A stretch of 64,000 nucleotides of DNA from Coraliomargarita_B sp036735565 (GTDB taxonomy: Bacteria; Verrucomicrobiota; Verrucomicrobiia; Opitutales; Coraliomargaritaceae). Made by a program: the position numbers and the translations under genes. Of the stretch, positions 41,570-51,435 are shown one piece after another. Each line of letters begins with the position of its first letter. The first letter of the stretch is position 1. The notes under the pieces are model-generated. The model saw only the letters and a list, made by a program, of their open reading frames with translations. It was not told the origin of the DNA and ran no database searches. The DNA lies in NCBI GenBank assembly GCA_036735565.1, contig DAINOC010000003.1, forward strand, positions 1 through 64,000. The letters are read 5' to 3'.

Positions 41570-43510
41570 CTATCCACGCGCCGCCCTCTCACCGCGCCGG
41601 GCCTCCAAATAAACCATTAACACACTGATATCCGCCGGGTTGACTCCGCTGATGCGACTGGCCTGCCCCAGATTCTGCGGTTGGATGGTGGATAGCTTCT
41701 GCGCGCTTTCAGCCCGCAGGCCCTTGACCGTGGCATAGTCCATCCCGGAAGGGATTCGAATGTGGTCAATCTGCCGCATCTTTTCAATCTGCTTCAGCTC
41801 GCGCTCCAGATACCCCTTGAAGACCACCCGGTAAAAGACCTCGTCCCGAACCGCCTGCGACTCCGAGAGCAAGGCTGCAGGGAGGTCCTCCTGCGACCGC
41901 GACCGCCGCAACCGCAACGCGATCGTCTCACCCCCACTCCGCTCCGTTTCGAGGCGGTCCGTCCAAGCTGCAACGACTTCCGCCTTTCTTTCGATTCTCT
42001 TTAATCGCTGATCCCCAACTAGTTGAAGGTTTTTAGCCGCATGAATGAGGCGCAGCTCCGCGCTCGGATGATTGAACAGAAGGCGATGCTCCGCGCGGCT
42101 GGAGAACATCCGATACGGCTCCTGCGTGCCCTTGGTCACCAGGTCATCGATGAGCACACCCAGATAAGCTTCGTGGCGCTTCAGGACCAGTGGCTCGCCT
42201 CCGCGGAGCTTTTGCACCGCATTTACCCCGGCAACCAACCCCTGCCCCGCCGCTTCCTCGTAGCCGCTGGTTCCATTAATTTGGCCGGCGAAAAATAGAT
42301 TCTCAATCTTCTTTGATTCCAAAGTGGGCAGCAGCTGCGTCGGCGGCGCGAAATCATATTCCACCGCATAGGCAGGCCGCAGCATATGGACGTTCTCCAG
42401 TCCTTCAATACTGCGCAGCATATCCAACTGCACATCGAAAGGCAGGCTCGTCGATAATCCGTTGATATACCATTCGTTGGTGTTTCGGCCCTCCGGCTCC
42501 AGGAACAGCATGTGCCGGTCCTTGTCAGCGAAGCGGACGAATTTATCCTCGATACTCGGGCAATAGCGCGGCCCCCTACCCTCGATCTCTCCGGAATACA
42601 TCGCGGAACGGTGCAGGTTGTCCCGCACGATCTGCTCCGTAGCCGCCCCCGTGTAGGTCATCCAGCAGGACACCTGCTCATGCCCAGGCAACCAGCCGAG
42701 CTTGGTTTGCCCCGGTTGTTCTACGTGGAACAATGCTTTGCAGGCTTCCGAGGCTTCCGCTGATTGTTCCACGTGGAACATCTCCGGAAGCCCGCGTGTG
42801 TCGTAGAAGGCAAAAAGCGTCGGAATCGCATCGCCCTTTTGCTCTTCCAACTTGCTGAAGTTAATACTGCTGCCGAGAATACGCGCCGGCGTGCCAGTCT
42901 TCAGGCGCTCCAACTCGATCCCAACCTCGAGGAAGGACCCCGAAAGCCCTTTAGCCGAAAAATCCCCCATGCGCCCGCCTTCGTTCTTGTTCTGGCCGAC
43001 ATGCATGAGTCCGCGCAGGAAGGTTCCGGTCGTCACCACGACCGTCCGGGCGTAGAAATCAACGTCCAGATTCGTCCGAACCCCGACTACGCTATCACCT
43101 TTGTAAATCAAGCCCTGCACCATGGCCTGAAACAAATCCAGATTCGCCTGAAGCTCGATAACGTGCTTCATGCGGAACTGGTAGGCTTTCTTGTCGCACT
43201 GGGCCCGCGGCGCCTGGACGGCCGGCCCCTTGGACGCGTTGAGCAGGCGAAACTGGATAGCGGTGGTATCCGTATTGATCGCCATTTCACCGCCCAGCGC
43301 GTCGATCTCGCGCACCATGTGCCCCTTGGCCTGACCGCCGATCGCCGGATTACAGCTCATCTGTGCGATGGTATCGAGATTCCCAGTCAGGAGTAGGGTG
43401 CTGGCACCCATGCGTGCTGCCGCCAGTGCGGCCTCGCAACCGGCATGGCCCGCACCGCAAACAATCACATCATAGGGCTGGTTAGGCCCGAATTTCAATC
43501 CACCACTCAT
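41570..43510 (-). CDS. mnmG: tRNA uridine-5-carboxymethylaminomethyl synthesis enzyme MnmG
   Basis: I chose the ATG at 43510, which overlaps the mnmE stop (ATGA), giving 646 residues. The FAD-binding motif GAGHAGCEAALAAARMG is at the N-terminus, followed by SCNPAIGGQAKGHMVREIDALGG and the C-terminal helical domain with RAEHRLLFNHPSAELRL. With MnmE it modifies U34 of several tRNAs. Odd: residues about 243-270 form an insertion with two near-identical hexapeptides (MFHVEQ and LFHVEQ), which encode two parS-like palindromes. Confidence 0.96.
   Translation of the reverse strand: MSGGLKFGPNQPYDVIVCGAGHAGCEAALAAARMGASTLLLTGNLDTIAQMSCNPAIGGQAKGHMVREIDALGGEMAINTDTTAIQFRLLNASKGPAVQAPRAQCDKKAYQFRMKHVIELQANLDLFQAMVQGLIYKGDSVVGVRTNLDVDFYARTVVVTTGTFLRGLMHVGQNKNEGGRMGDFSAKGLSGSFLEVGIELERLKTGTPARILGSSINFSKLEEQKGDAIPTLFAFYDTRGLPEMFHVEQSAEASEACKALFHVEQPGQTKLGWLPGHEQVSCWMTYTGAATEQIVRDNLHRSAMYSGEIEGRGPRYCPSIEDKFVRFADKDRHMLFLEPEGRNTNEWYINGLSTSLPFDVQLDMLRSIEGLENVHMLRPAYAVEYDFAPPTQLLPTLESKKIENLFFAGQINGTSGYEEAAGQGLVAGVNAVQKLRGGEPLVLKRHEAYLGVLIDDLVTKGTQEPYRMFSSRAEHRLLFNHPSAELRLIHAAKNLQLVGDQRLKRIERKAEVVAAWTDRLETERSGGETIALRLRRSRSQEDLPAALLSESQAVRDEVFYRVVFKGYLERELKQIEKMRQIDHIRIPSGMDYATVKGLRAESAQKLSTIQPQNLGQASRISGVNPADISVLMVYLEARRGERAARG
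42717..42732. promoter_or_regulatory. parS-like site 1 (one mismatch) inside mnmG
   Basis: TGTTCTACGTGGAACA differs by one base from the perfect palindrome 48 bp away and from the parS pattern TGTT-n-CACGTG-n-AACA recognised by ParB. It encodes LFHVEQ in the mnmG frame. Confidence 0.65.
42765..42780. promoter_or_regulatory. parS-like site 2 (perfect palindrome) inside mnmG
   Basis: TGTTCCACGTGGAACA is a perfect 16-bp palindrome that fits the chromosomal parS pattern for ParB binding. It encodes MFHVEQ within the mnmG insertion. mnmG is commonly next to parAB near the replication origin, which supports the assignment, although parAB are not in this window. Confidence 0.78.
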
Positions 43511-44868
43511 TTTCCGATACAAAACTGCTTGAAGAGGCTATCGAGCATCCGCTCGTTGTCGACCCGGCCCACCACTTTGCCAACGGCCTCGACGGCATCC
43601 CGCAGGTCTGCCGATACCAGTTCGGTGAGCTCACCTTCGCGGAGCTTGTCGGCCGCCAGTTCCAGCGCATCGACCGCTTCCTGCAGCGCCGCCGCATGCC
43701 GGGCATTCACGATGACGCCCTCGTTCCGGGGTAGGTCGAGTGAGGATTCGATCGCACCCTGCCACAGCTCTCTAAGATCCTTAAGTCCTTTACAATCAAT
43801 GAGACACAGCTCCGAGTGGGGGAACTCCGGAAGAAATTCCCGGTGCGACTGCGCACCCGCCAGATCCATCTTGTTCACCACAACAATGGTATTCTGGGGG
43901 TTCATCCGCTCCAGAAGGGCCTCCGGCAGGTGAGGGGAGGACGCCCCGGCATCCACCATCAATAAAAAGAAGGCCGCCGTCTCCGCCTGCTCGATCGCGT
44001 GGTCAATACCCAACTGCTCCAGCGCATCGTCCGCGACCCGGAGACCCGCTGTATCCAATATCTCGATACGCCAGGGACCGATCATGATGAATGCCGAAAT
44101 GTAATCGCGCGTCGTGCCCGGGCGGTCACTGACGATGGCCCGCTGCGACCCGGTAAGCGCATTGATCAGACTGCTCTTCCCCACATTGGGCTCCCCCACG
44201 ATCATCGTCTTGATTCCGTCGTGAAGCACCGCGTTGTAGTGCTGCGTCTCGATCAATTCCTTCATCTCCGCTATCAGAGCCTGCAGGTCGGCCGCCGGAC
44301 CGGCTTGATCCTCGCCAGGCAGGTCCTCCTCCGGAAAATCGATGTAGGCTTCGAGGTAAGCCATCACGGCCAGCAGGCGCTCAGTCAGCTCACCCATCTT
44401 ACGGCCTACCGATCCGTGCAACTGACGCTGTGCCGCCGCCAGACTCCGCGTCGACCGGGCATGGATCAAATCCGCCACGGCCTCCGCCTGGCTCAGATCC
44501 ATCTTGCCATTGAGAAAGGCCGTGCGGGTGAACTCGCCGGGCTCAGCATGACGGCAACCCCGGGCGCAAAGGTCTTCCACCATCAACTGCACAATCAGCG
44601 GGTTTCCGTGGGGACAAATCTCCAGCATCGGTGCTCCGGTGAAGGATCGGTCCGCTTCGAAATACGTAAAAATACAGGTGTCCAGCACGTTTCCCTTGAC
44701 ATCAAGGTAACGTGCATAAGAGGCCCGGCGGGGGGTAGGGGAGCCTTTCAAGGCGAATGCCTCCCGCGCCAGATCGGCACAGTCGGGCCCGCTTAACCGG
44801 ATCACGGCGATCGCCGACTCCCCGGGCGGCGTCGACAGAGCGACCATGGTATCATTAGCAGACTTCAC
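43507..44868 (-). CDS. mnmE: tRNA modification GTPase MnmE
   Basis: A 453-residue protein with an N-terminal tetrahydrofolate-binding domain (DTMVALSTPPGESAIAVIRLSG), a helical domain with an embedded G domain (P-loop VGEPNVGKSSLINALTG, switch DRPGTTRDYI, DTAGLR, NKMD) and the C-terminal CIGK with its conserved cysteine. The start is a GTG that lies in one arm of an inverted repeat. An ATG seven codons later is an alternative. It works with MnmG, whose gene overlaps its stop. Confidence 0.96.
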   Translation of the reverse strand: MKSANDTMVALSTPPGESAIAVIRLSGPDCADLAREAFALKGSPTPRRASYARYLDVKGNVLDTCIFTYFEADRSFTGAPMLEICPHGNPLIVQLMVEDLCARGCRHAEPGEFTRTAFLNGKMDLSQAEAVADLIHARSTRSLAAAQRQLHGSVGRKMGELTERLLAVMAYLEAYIDFPEEDLPGEDQAGPAADLQALIAEMKELIETQHYNAVLHDGIKTMIVGEPNVGKSSLINALTGSQRAIVSDRPGTTRDYISAFIMIGPWRIEILDTAGLRVADDALEQLGIDHAIEQAETAAFFLLMVDAGASSPHLPEALLERMNPQNTIVVVNKMDLAGAQSHREFLPEFPHSELCLIDCKGLKDLRELWQGAIESSLDLPRNEGVIVNARHAAALQEAVDALELAADKLREGELTELVSADLRDAVEAVGKVVGRVDNERMLDSLFKQFCIGK

Positions 44869-44899
44869 GGCCCTACGTTCACAGAAAGGTCAGGGCCGT
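44867..44899 (-). promoter_or_regulatory. Inverted repeat covering the mnmE start codon
   Basis: ACGGCCCT and AGGGCCGT form a perfect 8-bp GC-rich stem with a 17-nt loop. Two bases of the mnmE GTG start are in the stem. In the mRNA it could hide the start and limit translation initiation. Confidence 0.4.
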
Positions 44900-44972
44900 C
44901 AAGGAATGTCTTCAATCGCCGGCGGCGAGGGAGTGGGGGAGGGACCGGCCAACGCGCTAATAACACCCACTG

Positions 44973-45086
44973 ACTTTTATTGGTGAATCGAATCCAAAAT
45001 TAGGTAGCGGCCCGTGTCCTCACGGGCCAGGACTGGGTTGGCGTGTCAGGCATGGCCGCTGGGGACAGCGTCCGCTACCTTTTGCC
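44973..45086 (+). repeat. Dispersed intergenic repeat, copy 1
   Basis: The element begins TGACTTTTATTGGT, contains GGTAGCGG, a hairpin CCCGTG-TCCT-CACGGG and GGGGACAGCGTCCGCTACC, and ends near TTTTGCC. It matches copies at 53979 and 56428 over most of its length, in the same orientation. It overlaps the 3' end of the PIG-L gene, whose stop codon lies inside it. Confidence 0.85.
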
Positions 45087-45923
45087 TTCGCCGAGCCCAT
45101 CCAGCACGGACTGGGCAAACCGGTCGAGTTTGGCCCGGACGAATCCGGAAAGATCCGGCGCCGCTTCGGACTCGATCAGGGGCGTCAAATCCATGGCATA
45201 CCACAACTGATCGACCGCGTCGGTGGCATGGCTATCGAAAAACGTCGCATTGGCCCGACGGCGGCCGACCACCGCCCGACCATAGTCCTTGCCGCCCTCG
45301 ATCTGCGAGCGAAAGCAGGCATTGAGCCGCTCCGCCAACTCCGGATGGCCGCTCACATCGAGCGCCACTTTATCCTCGTCGCACAGCCAGTCGAGATCCC
45401 GCCAGACCTCGCAGCCATAGACCTTTTTGGGGCGGGAGTAGGGCGGGAGCCGCCGGATCGCCTCCAGCGCCGCGCGGCAAACGGCAACATGGGTGGCATG
45501 CTTGTCCGCCGGATTGTGCGTATAGACGATCTCCGGCTGTGAGCGCAGCAGGATCCCTTCAAGTTCAGTGACCAGTCGCTCCTGCCCGGGCTCCGTCTTA
45601 ACCCCTGCACTGGAGAAGCCGAGTTGCGCCACCAGACTATAGCCACCGATCTGGGCCGCCGCGCGCTGCTCAGCCCGACGGATCTCCCGCATCTCCGCGT
45701 CGCTTTTTTCGGCGAACGGCCCCGACCGTGCGCTGCCGCCGCCATCCGTGCAGGTAATCCCGGAGAACCACTGCTCCGCATTCTCGTAGCAGGAGCTGAT
45801 ACCGTGAAAGGCCATGAATTCGAGATCATCGGCATGTGCACCGATTCCCAGATGCGTGGTTCGGGCCTGGGCCTCGGCCAGGACAACCCCATCCGGGATA
45901 AATACGTCGGCTACTGATTCCAT
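45075..45923 (-). CDS. PIG-L family deacetylase
   Basis: A 282-residue protein from the ATG at 45923, chosen because a GGGGG stretch lies 6-10 nt before it. A TTG 12 codons upstream is possible. The zinc-binding motif AHADDLEF (family AHPDD, Pro replaced by Ala) and the second motif THNPADKHATHVAV identify the LmbE/PIG-L fold. Members remove N-acetyl groups from sugar conjugates. The substrate is not apparent. It is divergent from rapA, with 82 nt between starts. Its stop lies in a dispersed repeat. Confidence 0.85.
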   Translation of the reverse strand: MESVADVFIPDGVVLAEAQARTTHLGIGAHADDLEFMAFHGISSCYENAEQWFSGITCTDGGGSARSGPFAEKSDAEMREIRRAEQRAAAQIGGYSLVAQLGFSSAGVKTEPGQERLVTELEGILLRSQPEIVYTHNPADKHATHVAVCRAALEAIRRLPPYSRPKKVYGCEVWRDLDWLCDEDKVALDVSGHPELAERLNACFRSQIEGGKDYGRAVVGRRRANATFFDSHATDAVDQLWYAMDLTPLIESEAAPDLSGFVRAKLDRFAQSVLDGLGEGKR

Positions 45924-46005
45924 CTCGCCCCCTATGGCGTCCAAAGACGGGCCTGCCAAGAAAGTTCGCTTTGACTTCGCTCCTCAGGGATCGAAGCTTT
46001 CCCTA

Positions 46006-48849
46006 ATGGCAAGCTATGCAATCGGACAGCGCTGGATCAGCGAGACAGAACCGGAACTGGGACTGGGCGTCATCCGCTCCATCTCGCGCCATCAACTCGA
46101 GCTGGAATTTCCCGCCTCCGGCGAGCGCCGTATCTACGCGGCCGCCAACGCACCCATCAAGCGGGTCGCCTTCCACGTTGGCGACACGATCCAATCACAG
46201 CAGGGCCTCACCTGCGTCATCACCAATCTCTCCGAAACCGACGGACGCATCACCTACCACGCCACGGAGGGAGACATTCCCGAGGAACTGCTCGCGGATA
46301 CCATCAGTTTCAGCAAACCGGAGGATCGGCTTATCGGGGGCCAAATCGACCTGACGGCCACCTTTAATCTCCGCTACGAGACGATTCAGCGCCTCAGTCA
46401 CGCGCGCCAGTCACCAGTCGTCGGCTTTATCGGAGGCCGGATCGACCTGATTCCCCACCAGCTCTATATCGCCGAAGAGGTCGCCAACCGTTACCTCCCC
46501 CGGGTCTTACTGGCCGACGAGGTCGGGCTCGGAAAAACCATCGAGGCCTGCCTCATCCTCCACCGGCTCCACCTCACCGGGCGGGCCCAGCGCATCCTCA
46601 TCGTTCTCCCGGAGTCTCTCGTGCACCAGTGGTTCATAGAGCTGCTGCGCCGTTTTAATCTCTGGTTCACGCTAGTGGATGCCAGCCACTGCGAATCGGC
46701 CACCTCGGTTGACCCGGCGATCAACCCCTTCGACGGGGAGCAACTGGTCATCTGTAGCCTGAAGACCCTCCTCGACGCACCCCGTTGGGCCGAGTGTGCC
46801 CTCAATTCCTCCTGGGATCTGCTCGTTGTCGACGAGGCCCACCACCTCGCATGGACGCCGGAAACCGTTAGCCCGGAATACACCCTCGTCGAGGGCCTCG
46901 CGCAAAAGAGCCAGGGCCTCCTCCTGCTCACCGCTACTCCGGAGCAGCTCGGCGCGGAAGGGCACTTTGCCCGACTCCGCCTCCTCGATCCGGATCGCTA
47001 CCCGGACCTCGGGAAATTCCGGGAAGAACAAGCCAATTACATCAAAGTCGCACAGATCGCCGATAAACTCCTCGGCGACGCGCCACTCTCGAAAGCGGAT
47101 CTCCGCCTGCTGGACGAGATCTTCGAGGAATACAGCCCCGCAGAGCTCAAAAAACGCCTGAAAGATCGCAACGCCCTGCTCGGGGAGCTGGTCGACCGTC
47201 ATGGCACCGGCCGGGTCATCTACCGCAACACGCGGGACGCTCTCGACGGCTTCCCCCAGCGTAAAGCCCTGCCCACGCCCCTGAAGCCACGGGCCACCCT
47301 CTCAAAGGAGGCCCTCGAACAACGCCTGGCGCGCGAGTTCGACGCCGAGGCCGGCCAAACCGAAGCACTCCAGTCCTACGACTTCCGCCACGGTCCCCGC
47401 ATCCGCTGGCTGGCGGGGCTCCTGCAGTCCCTCGATGCGCAGGAGAAAGTCCTGCTCATCTGCCGCAGCCGCGAAAAAGTGCAGGCCATCCACGATGCCC
47501 TCCTCGACGAACTCAACGTCAAGGCCGGGCTCTTCCACGAGGAGCTGACCCTCCTGCAGCGCGATCGCAACGCCGCATGGTTTGCCGAGCCGGACGGCGC
47601 CCGCATTCTCCTCTGCTCGGAGATCGGCAGCGAGGGCCGCAATTTCCAGTTTGCCCACCATCTCGTGCTCTTCGACCTCCCGCTCAATCCGGAGCTGCTG
47701 GAACAACGTATCGGCCGCCTCGACCGCATCGGCCAGACCGAGACCATTCGCATCCATCTGCCCTTTTTGCCCCATAGCTGGACGGATCTGCTCGCCCACT
47801 GGCACCACGAAGGTCTCAACGGTGTCGAGCACTCACTCAAGGGGGGCAACGCCTACCTCGCCGAATTCGGCAGCGAGCTGATCGAACTGGGCCAGGCCTA
47901 CCACCGAGGCGAAGCCTCCCTCGACAAACGGGCCCGCGCCCTGATCCAGCGCAGCCGCACCTTCCGCGACGAGCTCGAAGCACGCCTCGCGAAAGGCCAG
48001 GATCACCTCATCGCCCTTAATTCCTTCAAAGCCGATGTGGCCGCCAGGATCGTCCGCCTAATCGAAACCCTCGATGCCGACCGCAGCCTCGACCAGTTTA
48101 TGAACCGGATCTTCGACCACTTCGGCGTCACCGTCGACGATCTGGACACCCGCACCTTTCACCTCACACCGGGTCAACTCTTCACCGACTCCTTCCCAGG
48201 CCTGCCGGAGGAGGGGACCACCGTCACCTGCGACCGCGCCAAGGCTCTCGGCCGCGAAGACATCGGCTTCCTCTCCTGGGACCACCCCATGGTGCGGGGC
48301 GCCATCGATCTCATGCTGAGTTCGGAAAAGGGCAACAGCGCCATCGTCGTCTGGCGGGACCCTTCCATCCAGGCCCCCCCCATCCTCATCGAAGCCATCT
48401 ACGTGCTGGAGAGCGTCGCACCCCCACGCCTGCATGTGGACCGCTTTCTGCCGCCCACACCCGTGCGCATCCTCGTCGACATGCAGGGCAAGGACCTCAG
48501 TGAGACCTACGCCCATGAGATGATCAACCGCTACTGCGCCGACGAGGAAAGCTTCCGCTTGCGCCAGAATCCGGAACTCCTACGGCAGCTCGTCCCTCAA
48601 ATGCTGAAGGCCGCCCGCGACTTTGCCCGCGAACAGAAATCAACCATCCTGCAGGAGGCCATGGCTGCCGCCCATGCCCACCTCGACGGCGAGGCCTCCC
48701 GGCTGCGGGAGCTCCGCAAGGTCAATGCCAACGTCCGCCTCGATGAGATCAAACATGCCGAAAAAGTCATCGAAGACGTCACCCGCCATATCTCCAAAGC
48801 ACACCTGCGCCTCGACGCCGTCCGCCTCGTGCTCTGCGAGCCGGGCTGA
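46006..48849 (+). CDS. rapA: RNA polymerase-associated SWI2/SNF2 ATPase RapA
   Basis: The frame is open from 45814, but RapA proteins begin near GQRWISETEPELGLG, so I chose the ATG at 46006 (947 residues; E. coli RapA has 968). It shows N-terminal Tudor-like domains, helicase motifs I (ADEVGLGKTIEA), II (VVDEAHHLAW), V and VI (CSEIGSEGRNFQFAHHLVLFDLP, EQRIGRLDRIGQ) and a long C-terminal domain. RapA recycles RNA polymerase after transcription. Confidence 0.93.
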   Translation: MASYAIGQRWISETEPELGLGVIRSISRHQLELEFPASGERRIYAAANAPIKRVAFHVGDTIQSQQGLTCVITNLSETDGRITYHATEGDIPEELLADTISFSKPEDRLIGGQIDLTATFNLRYETIQRLSHARQSPVVGFIGGRIDLIPHQLYIAEEVANRYLPRVLLADEVGLGKTIEACLILHRLHLTGRAQRILIVLPESLVHQWFIELLRRFNLWFTLVDASHCESATSVDPAINPFDGEQLVICSLKTLLDAPRWAECALNSSWDLLVVDEAHHLAWTPETVSPEYTLVEGLAQKSQGLLLLTATPEQLGAEGHFARLRLLDPDRYPDLGKFREEQANYIKVAQIADKLLGDAPLSKADLRLLDEIFEEYSPAELKKRLKDRNALLGELVDRHGTGRVIYRNTRDALDGFPQRKALPTPLKPRATLSKEALEQRLAREFDAEAGQTEALQSYDFRHGPRIRWLAGLLQSLDAQEKVLLICRSREKVQAIHDALLDELNVKAGLFHEELTLLQRDRNAAWFAEPDGARILLCSEIGSEGRNFQFAHHLVLFDLPLNPELLEQRIGRLDRIGQTETIRIHLPFLPHSWTDLLAHWHHEGLNGVEHSLKGGNAYLAEFGSELIELGQAYHRGEASLDKRARALIQRSRTFRDELEARLAKGQDHLIALNSFKADVAARIVRLIETLDADRSLDQFMNRIFDHFGVTVDDLDTRTFHLTPGQLFTDSFPGLPEEGTTVTCDRAKALGREDIGFLSWDHPMVRGAIDLMLSSEKGNSAIVVWRDPSIQAPPILIEAIYVLESVAPPRLHVDRFLPPTPVRILVDMQGKDLSETYAHEMINRYCADEESFRLRQNPELLRQLVPQMLKAARDFAREQKSTILQEAMAAAHAHLDGEASRLRELRKVNANVRLDEIKHAEKVIEDVTRHISKAHLRLDAVRLVLCEPG

Positions 48850-48964
48850 TGCGGGGCAGGTTCACTGACTCGCTGCCGACCGTCCGAAAGCGATTGAATC
48901 CCTCACGCTTTCAGCCATCTTCCCAAACGTTTGCTCGTCTGATACCCACAACCCCGTCCCTCCA

Positions 48965-51430
48965 ATGCCTCAAGCCCAAACCCGTATCCCTTGCCTTGCC
49001 GAAGCAACGTCCCGCAGCGGTTTCCGTCGCTTCGCAACGACCACCCTCTGCCTGGTCCTGACGGCCTCCCTCGCCGGAGCCACTGTTCATGAGCCAACGA
49101 CAAGCGCCCGTGGGTATCCATCTGCCGAATACGTCCTCTGGGAACCGGCACCCGCGCCCAACAGTGGCCACGGCGAGGATCCGATCCTGCCGCGTCGACC
49201 CTACTCGCACGACAGTGACTGGGAGTCCTGGTCCTACCCCCTGGCCAACGGCACGCTGGGCGCCAACGTCTTCGGCCGCACCGATGTCGAGCGCGTTCAG
49301 CTCTCCGAAAAAACCTTCGCCAACAAGGGCATCTACCAAGAGGGCGGCCTGACCAATGCGGCAGAGCTCTACCTCGACATCGGCCATGAGACCTTCACCG
49401 ACTACCGCCGCGAGTTGAATCTGAACACCGGAGTCAAGACCGTCCGCTATTCATCCTGCGGTGTCCGCTACGAGCGCGAATACTTTACCTCCCATCCGGA
49501 TGGGCTGCTCGCTATCCGCCTCAACGCAGACCAGCCCGGCGCGCTTTCTCTCACCGTGCGCCCGGAGATCCCCCACATACCGAGCCGCGAGCCGGGCGGC
49601 CACAAAACGGCCGAGACCGTCGTCGACGGCTCCGACATCCGTATCGCGGGAACCATCGATTTCTTCCAAACCCGCTTCGCTCTTCAGGTGCGGGTGCTCC
49701 AGGAGGGCGGCACGCAGACTTCCGGCGAGAAGACCCTCTCGGTGCACAACGCCGACACCGTGACCCTGCTGGTGGCCATCGGCACCAACTACGAACTCCG
49801 GCCCGAAGTCTTTCTCAATGCGCCAAAGGAAAAGCTGGATCCGGCGATCGATCCCGCGCCGGCCGTGGAGGCCACCATCGCCCGCGCAGAGGCACTCGGC
49901 TTTGATGCCCTGAAAAGCCGCCACATCGCCGATCACCGGGGCTTGTTCGAGCGGGTATCCATCCACCTGAACTCCGAGCCCTCACACCTGCCCACCCATC
50001 AACTGCTCGCCGACTATCAGGCGGGCCTGCGCAGCAACTACCTCGAGGAGCTCATGTTTCAATACGGGCGCTACCTGATCATCGCCAGCTCACGGGCCGA
50101 CACGCTGCCCGCCCACCTGCAGGGTGCCTGGACCCAGCACGAGATGACCCCCTGGTCCGGCGGCTACTGGCACAACATCAACGTGCAGATGAACTACTGG
50201 GGCTCCAATATCACCGACCTGCCGGAGACCTTCGAGGCCTACACCCGCTACTTCCAGGCCTACCTTCCCACCGCGATCGAATACGCACAGGAATTCATGC
50301 AGGAGCGCCGCCCGGAACGGTTCTCCGAGATCCCGGAGGAAAACGGCTGGACCTTCGGCAACGGGGCCAACGCCTATCACCTACCCAAGACCTCGGCCCA
50401 CTCCGGTCCCGGGACCCAGGCCTTTGTCACCATCATGCTGATGGAATACTTCAACTTCACCCAGGATAAGACCTTTCTGCGCGAGGTGGCCTATCCCGCC
50501 ATGCGTATGCTCAGCCAGTTCTACGCCAAGGCTCTGATCGAGAGCGAGGACGGCCTCCTGCTCGTCGAGGACTCCGCCTCTCCGGAGATCCGGCACCCCT
50601 TCCCGGGCGGCGATCACTATAAAACCATCGGCTGCACCTACGACCAAAGCCTGGTCTGGCAGAATCATACCGACCTACTGCGCGCCGCCGAGATTCTGGG
50701 GATCGAAGACGACCCCTTCCTCGACCTCGTGCGCAGCCAGATCCCACGCCTGGATCCCATCCTCATCGGCGCTTCCGGCCAGATCAAAGAGTTCCGCGAG
50801 GAAAATGAGTATGGCGATATCGGTCAGCACGACCACCGCCACATCTCGCAGCTGGTCGGGCTCTATCCGGGCGACCTCATCAACGCCTCCAATCCGGAGT
50901 GGATGCAGGCCGCCAGCCGAACACTCGACCTTCGGGGCAACCGCGCCACCGGCTGGGCCCAGGCCCACCGCATGAATGCCCGGGCCCGGCTGAAAGAGGC
51001 CGAAAAAGCCCACGAGGTCTTCGGGCGCTTTATCAAGGAAAAAACCCTGCCCAACCTCTGGACCGTGCATCCGCCCTTCCAGATCGACGGCAACCTCGGC
51101 GTCATGGCCGGCGTGGCCGAAATGCTCCTCCAGAGCCACCAGGGCTACATCGAGCCGCTGCCCGCCCTGCCCGCAGCATGGCATACCGGCCACTTCGACG
51201 GCCTCGTTGCCCGGGGCAACTTCAAGGTATCGGCCCAATGGGAAGCGGGCAGGCTAACCAAGCTTTCTATCCTCTCGCGCAGCGGCAAGCCCTGCGATCT
51301 GAAAGTGCCGGGCGTCTCCGGGGCAAGCATCCTGAAAGACGACGGCTCCACCGTGAGCTTCCAAAAGGAGGGCTCCGACCAAATCACCTTCCCCACCGTC
51401 GCGGGAGCCACCTACACCATCCAACTTTAG
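48965..51430 (+). CDS. GH95 alpha-L-fucosidase-like glycoside hydrolase, exported (copy A)
   Basis: An 821-residue protein with a signal peptide (basic start, then FATTTLCLVLTASLAGA). The N-terminal beta-sandwich of GH95 begins near WEPAPAPNSG, with WSYPLANGTLGANVFGR. The catalytic (alpha/alpha)6 barrel has the paired asparagines NINVQMNYWG, the acidic block SASPEIR, and PPFQIDGNLG, whose aspartate fits the family's catalytic base. GH95 enzymes remove alpha-1,2-linked fucose (or galactose) from polysaccharides. The next gene is a paralogue 5 nt away. The periplasm is the likely site. Confidence 0.9.
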   Translation: MPQAQTRIPCLAEATSRSGFRRFATTTLCLVLTASLAGATVHEPTTSARGYPSAEYVLWEPAPAPNSGHGEDPILPRRPYSHDSDWESWSYPLANGTLGANVFGRTDVERVQLSEKTFANKGIYQEGGLTNAAELYLDIGHETFTDYRRELNLNTGVKTVRYSSCGVRYEREYFTSHPDGLLAIRLNADQPGALSLTVRPEIPHIPSREPGGHKTAETVVDGSDIRIAGTIDFFQTRFALQVRVLQEGGTQTSGEKTLSVHNADTVTLLVAIGTNYELRPEVFLNAPKEKLDPAIDPAPAVEATIARAEALGFDALKSRHIADHRGLFERVSIHLNSEPSHLPTHQLLADYQAGLRSNYLEELMFQYGRYLIIASSRADTLPAHLQGAWTQHEMTPWSGGYWHNINVQMNYWGSNITDLPETFEAYTRYFQAYLPTAIEYAQEFMQERRPERFSEIPEENGWTFGNGANAYHLPKTSAHSGPGTQAFVTIMLMEYFNFTQDKTFLREVAYPAMRMLSQFYAKALIESEDGLLLVEDSASPEIRHPFPGGDHYKTIGCTYDQSLVWQNHTDLLRAAEILGIEDDPFLDLVRSQIPRLDPILIGASGQIKEFREENEYGDIGQHDHRHISQLVGLYPGDLINASNPEWMQAASRTLDLRGNRATGWAQAHRMNARARLKEAEKAHEVFGRFIKEKTLPNLWTVHPPFQIDGNLGVMAGVAEMLLQSHQGYIEPLPALPAAWHTGHFDGLVARGNFKVSAQWEAGRLTKLSILSRSGKPCDLKVPGVSGASILKDDGSTVSFQKEGSDQITFPTVAGATYTIQL

Positions 51431-51435
51431 TCGTT

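Noticed and set aside
42764..43396. A plus-strand frame starting MFHVEHLRKPA inside mnmG
   Set aside because: The start merely reads the parS-like palindrome on the other strand. The rest is antisense to a conserved gene.
50899..51435. N-terminal extension of the second GH95 gene
   Set aside because: It overlaps the first GH95 gene in another frame. The ATG at 51436 gives a proper lipoprotein signal.
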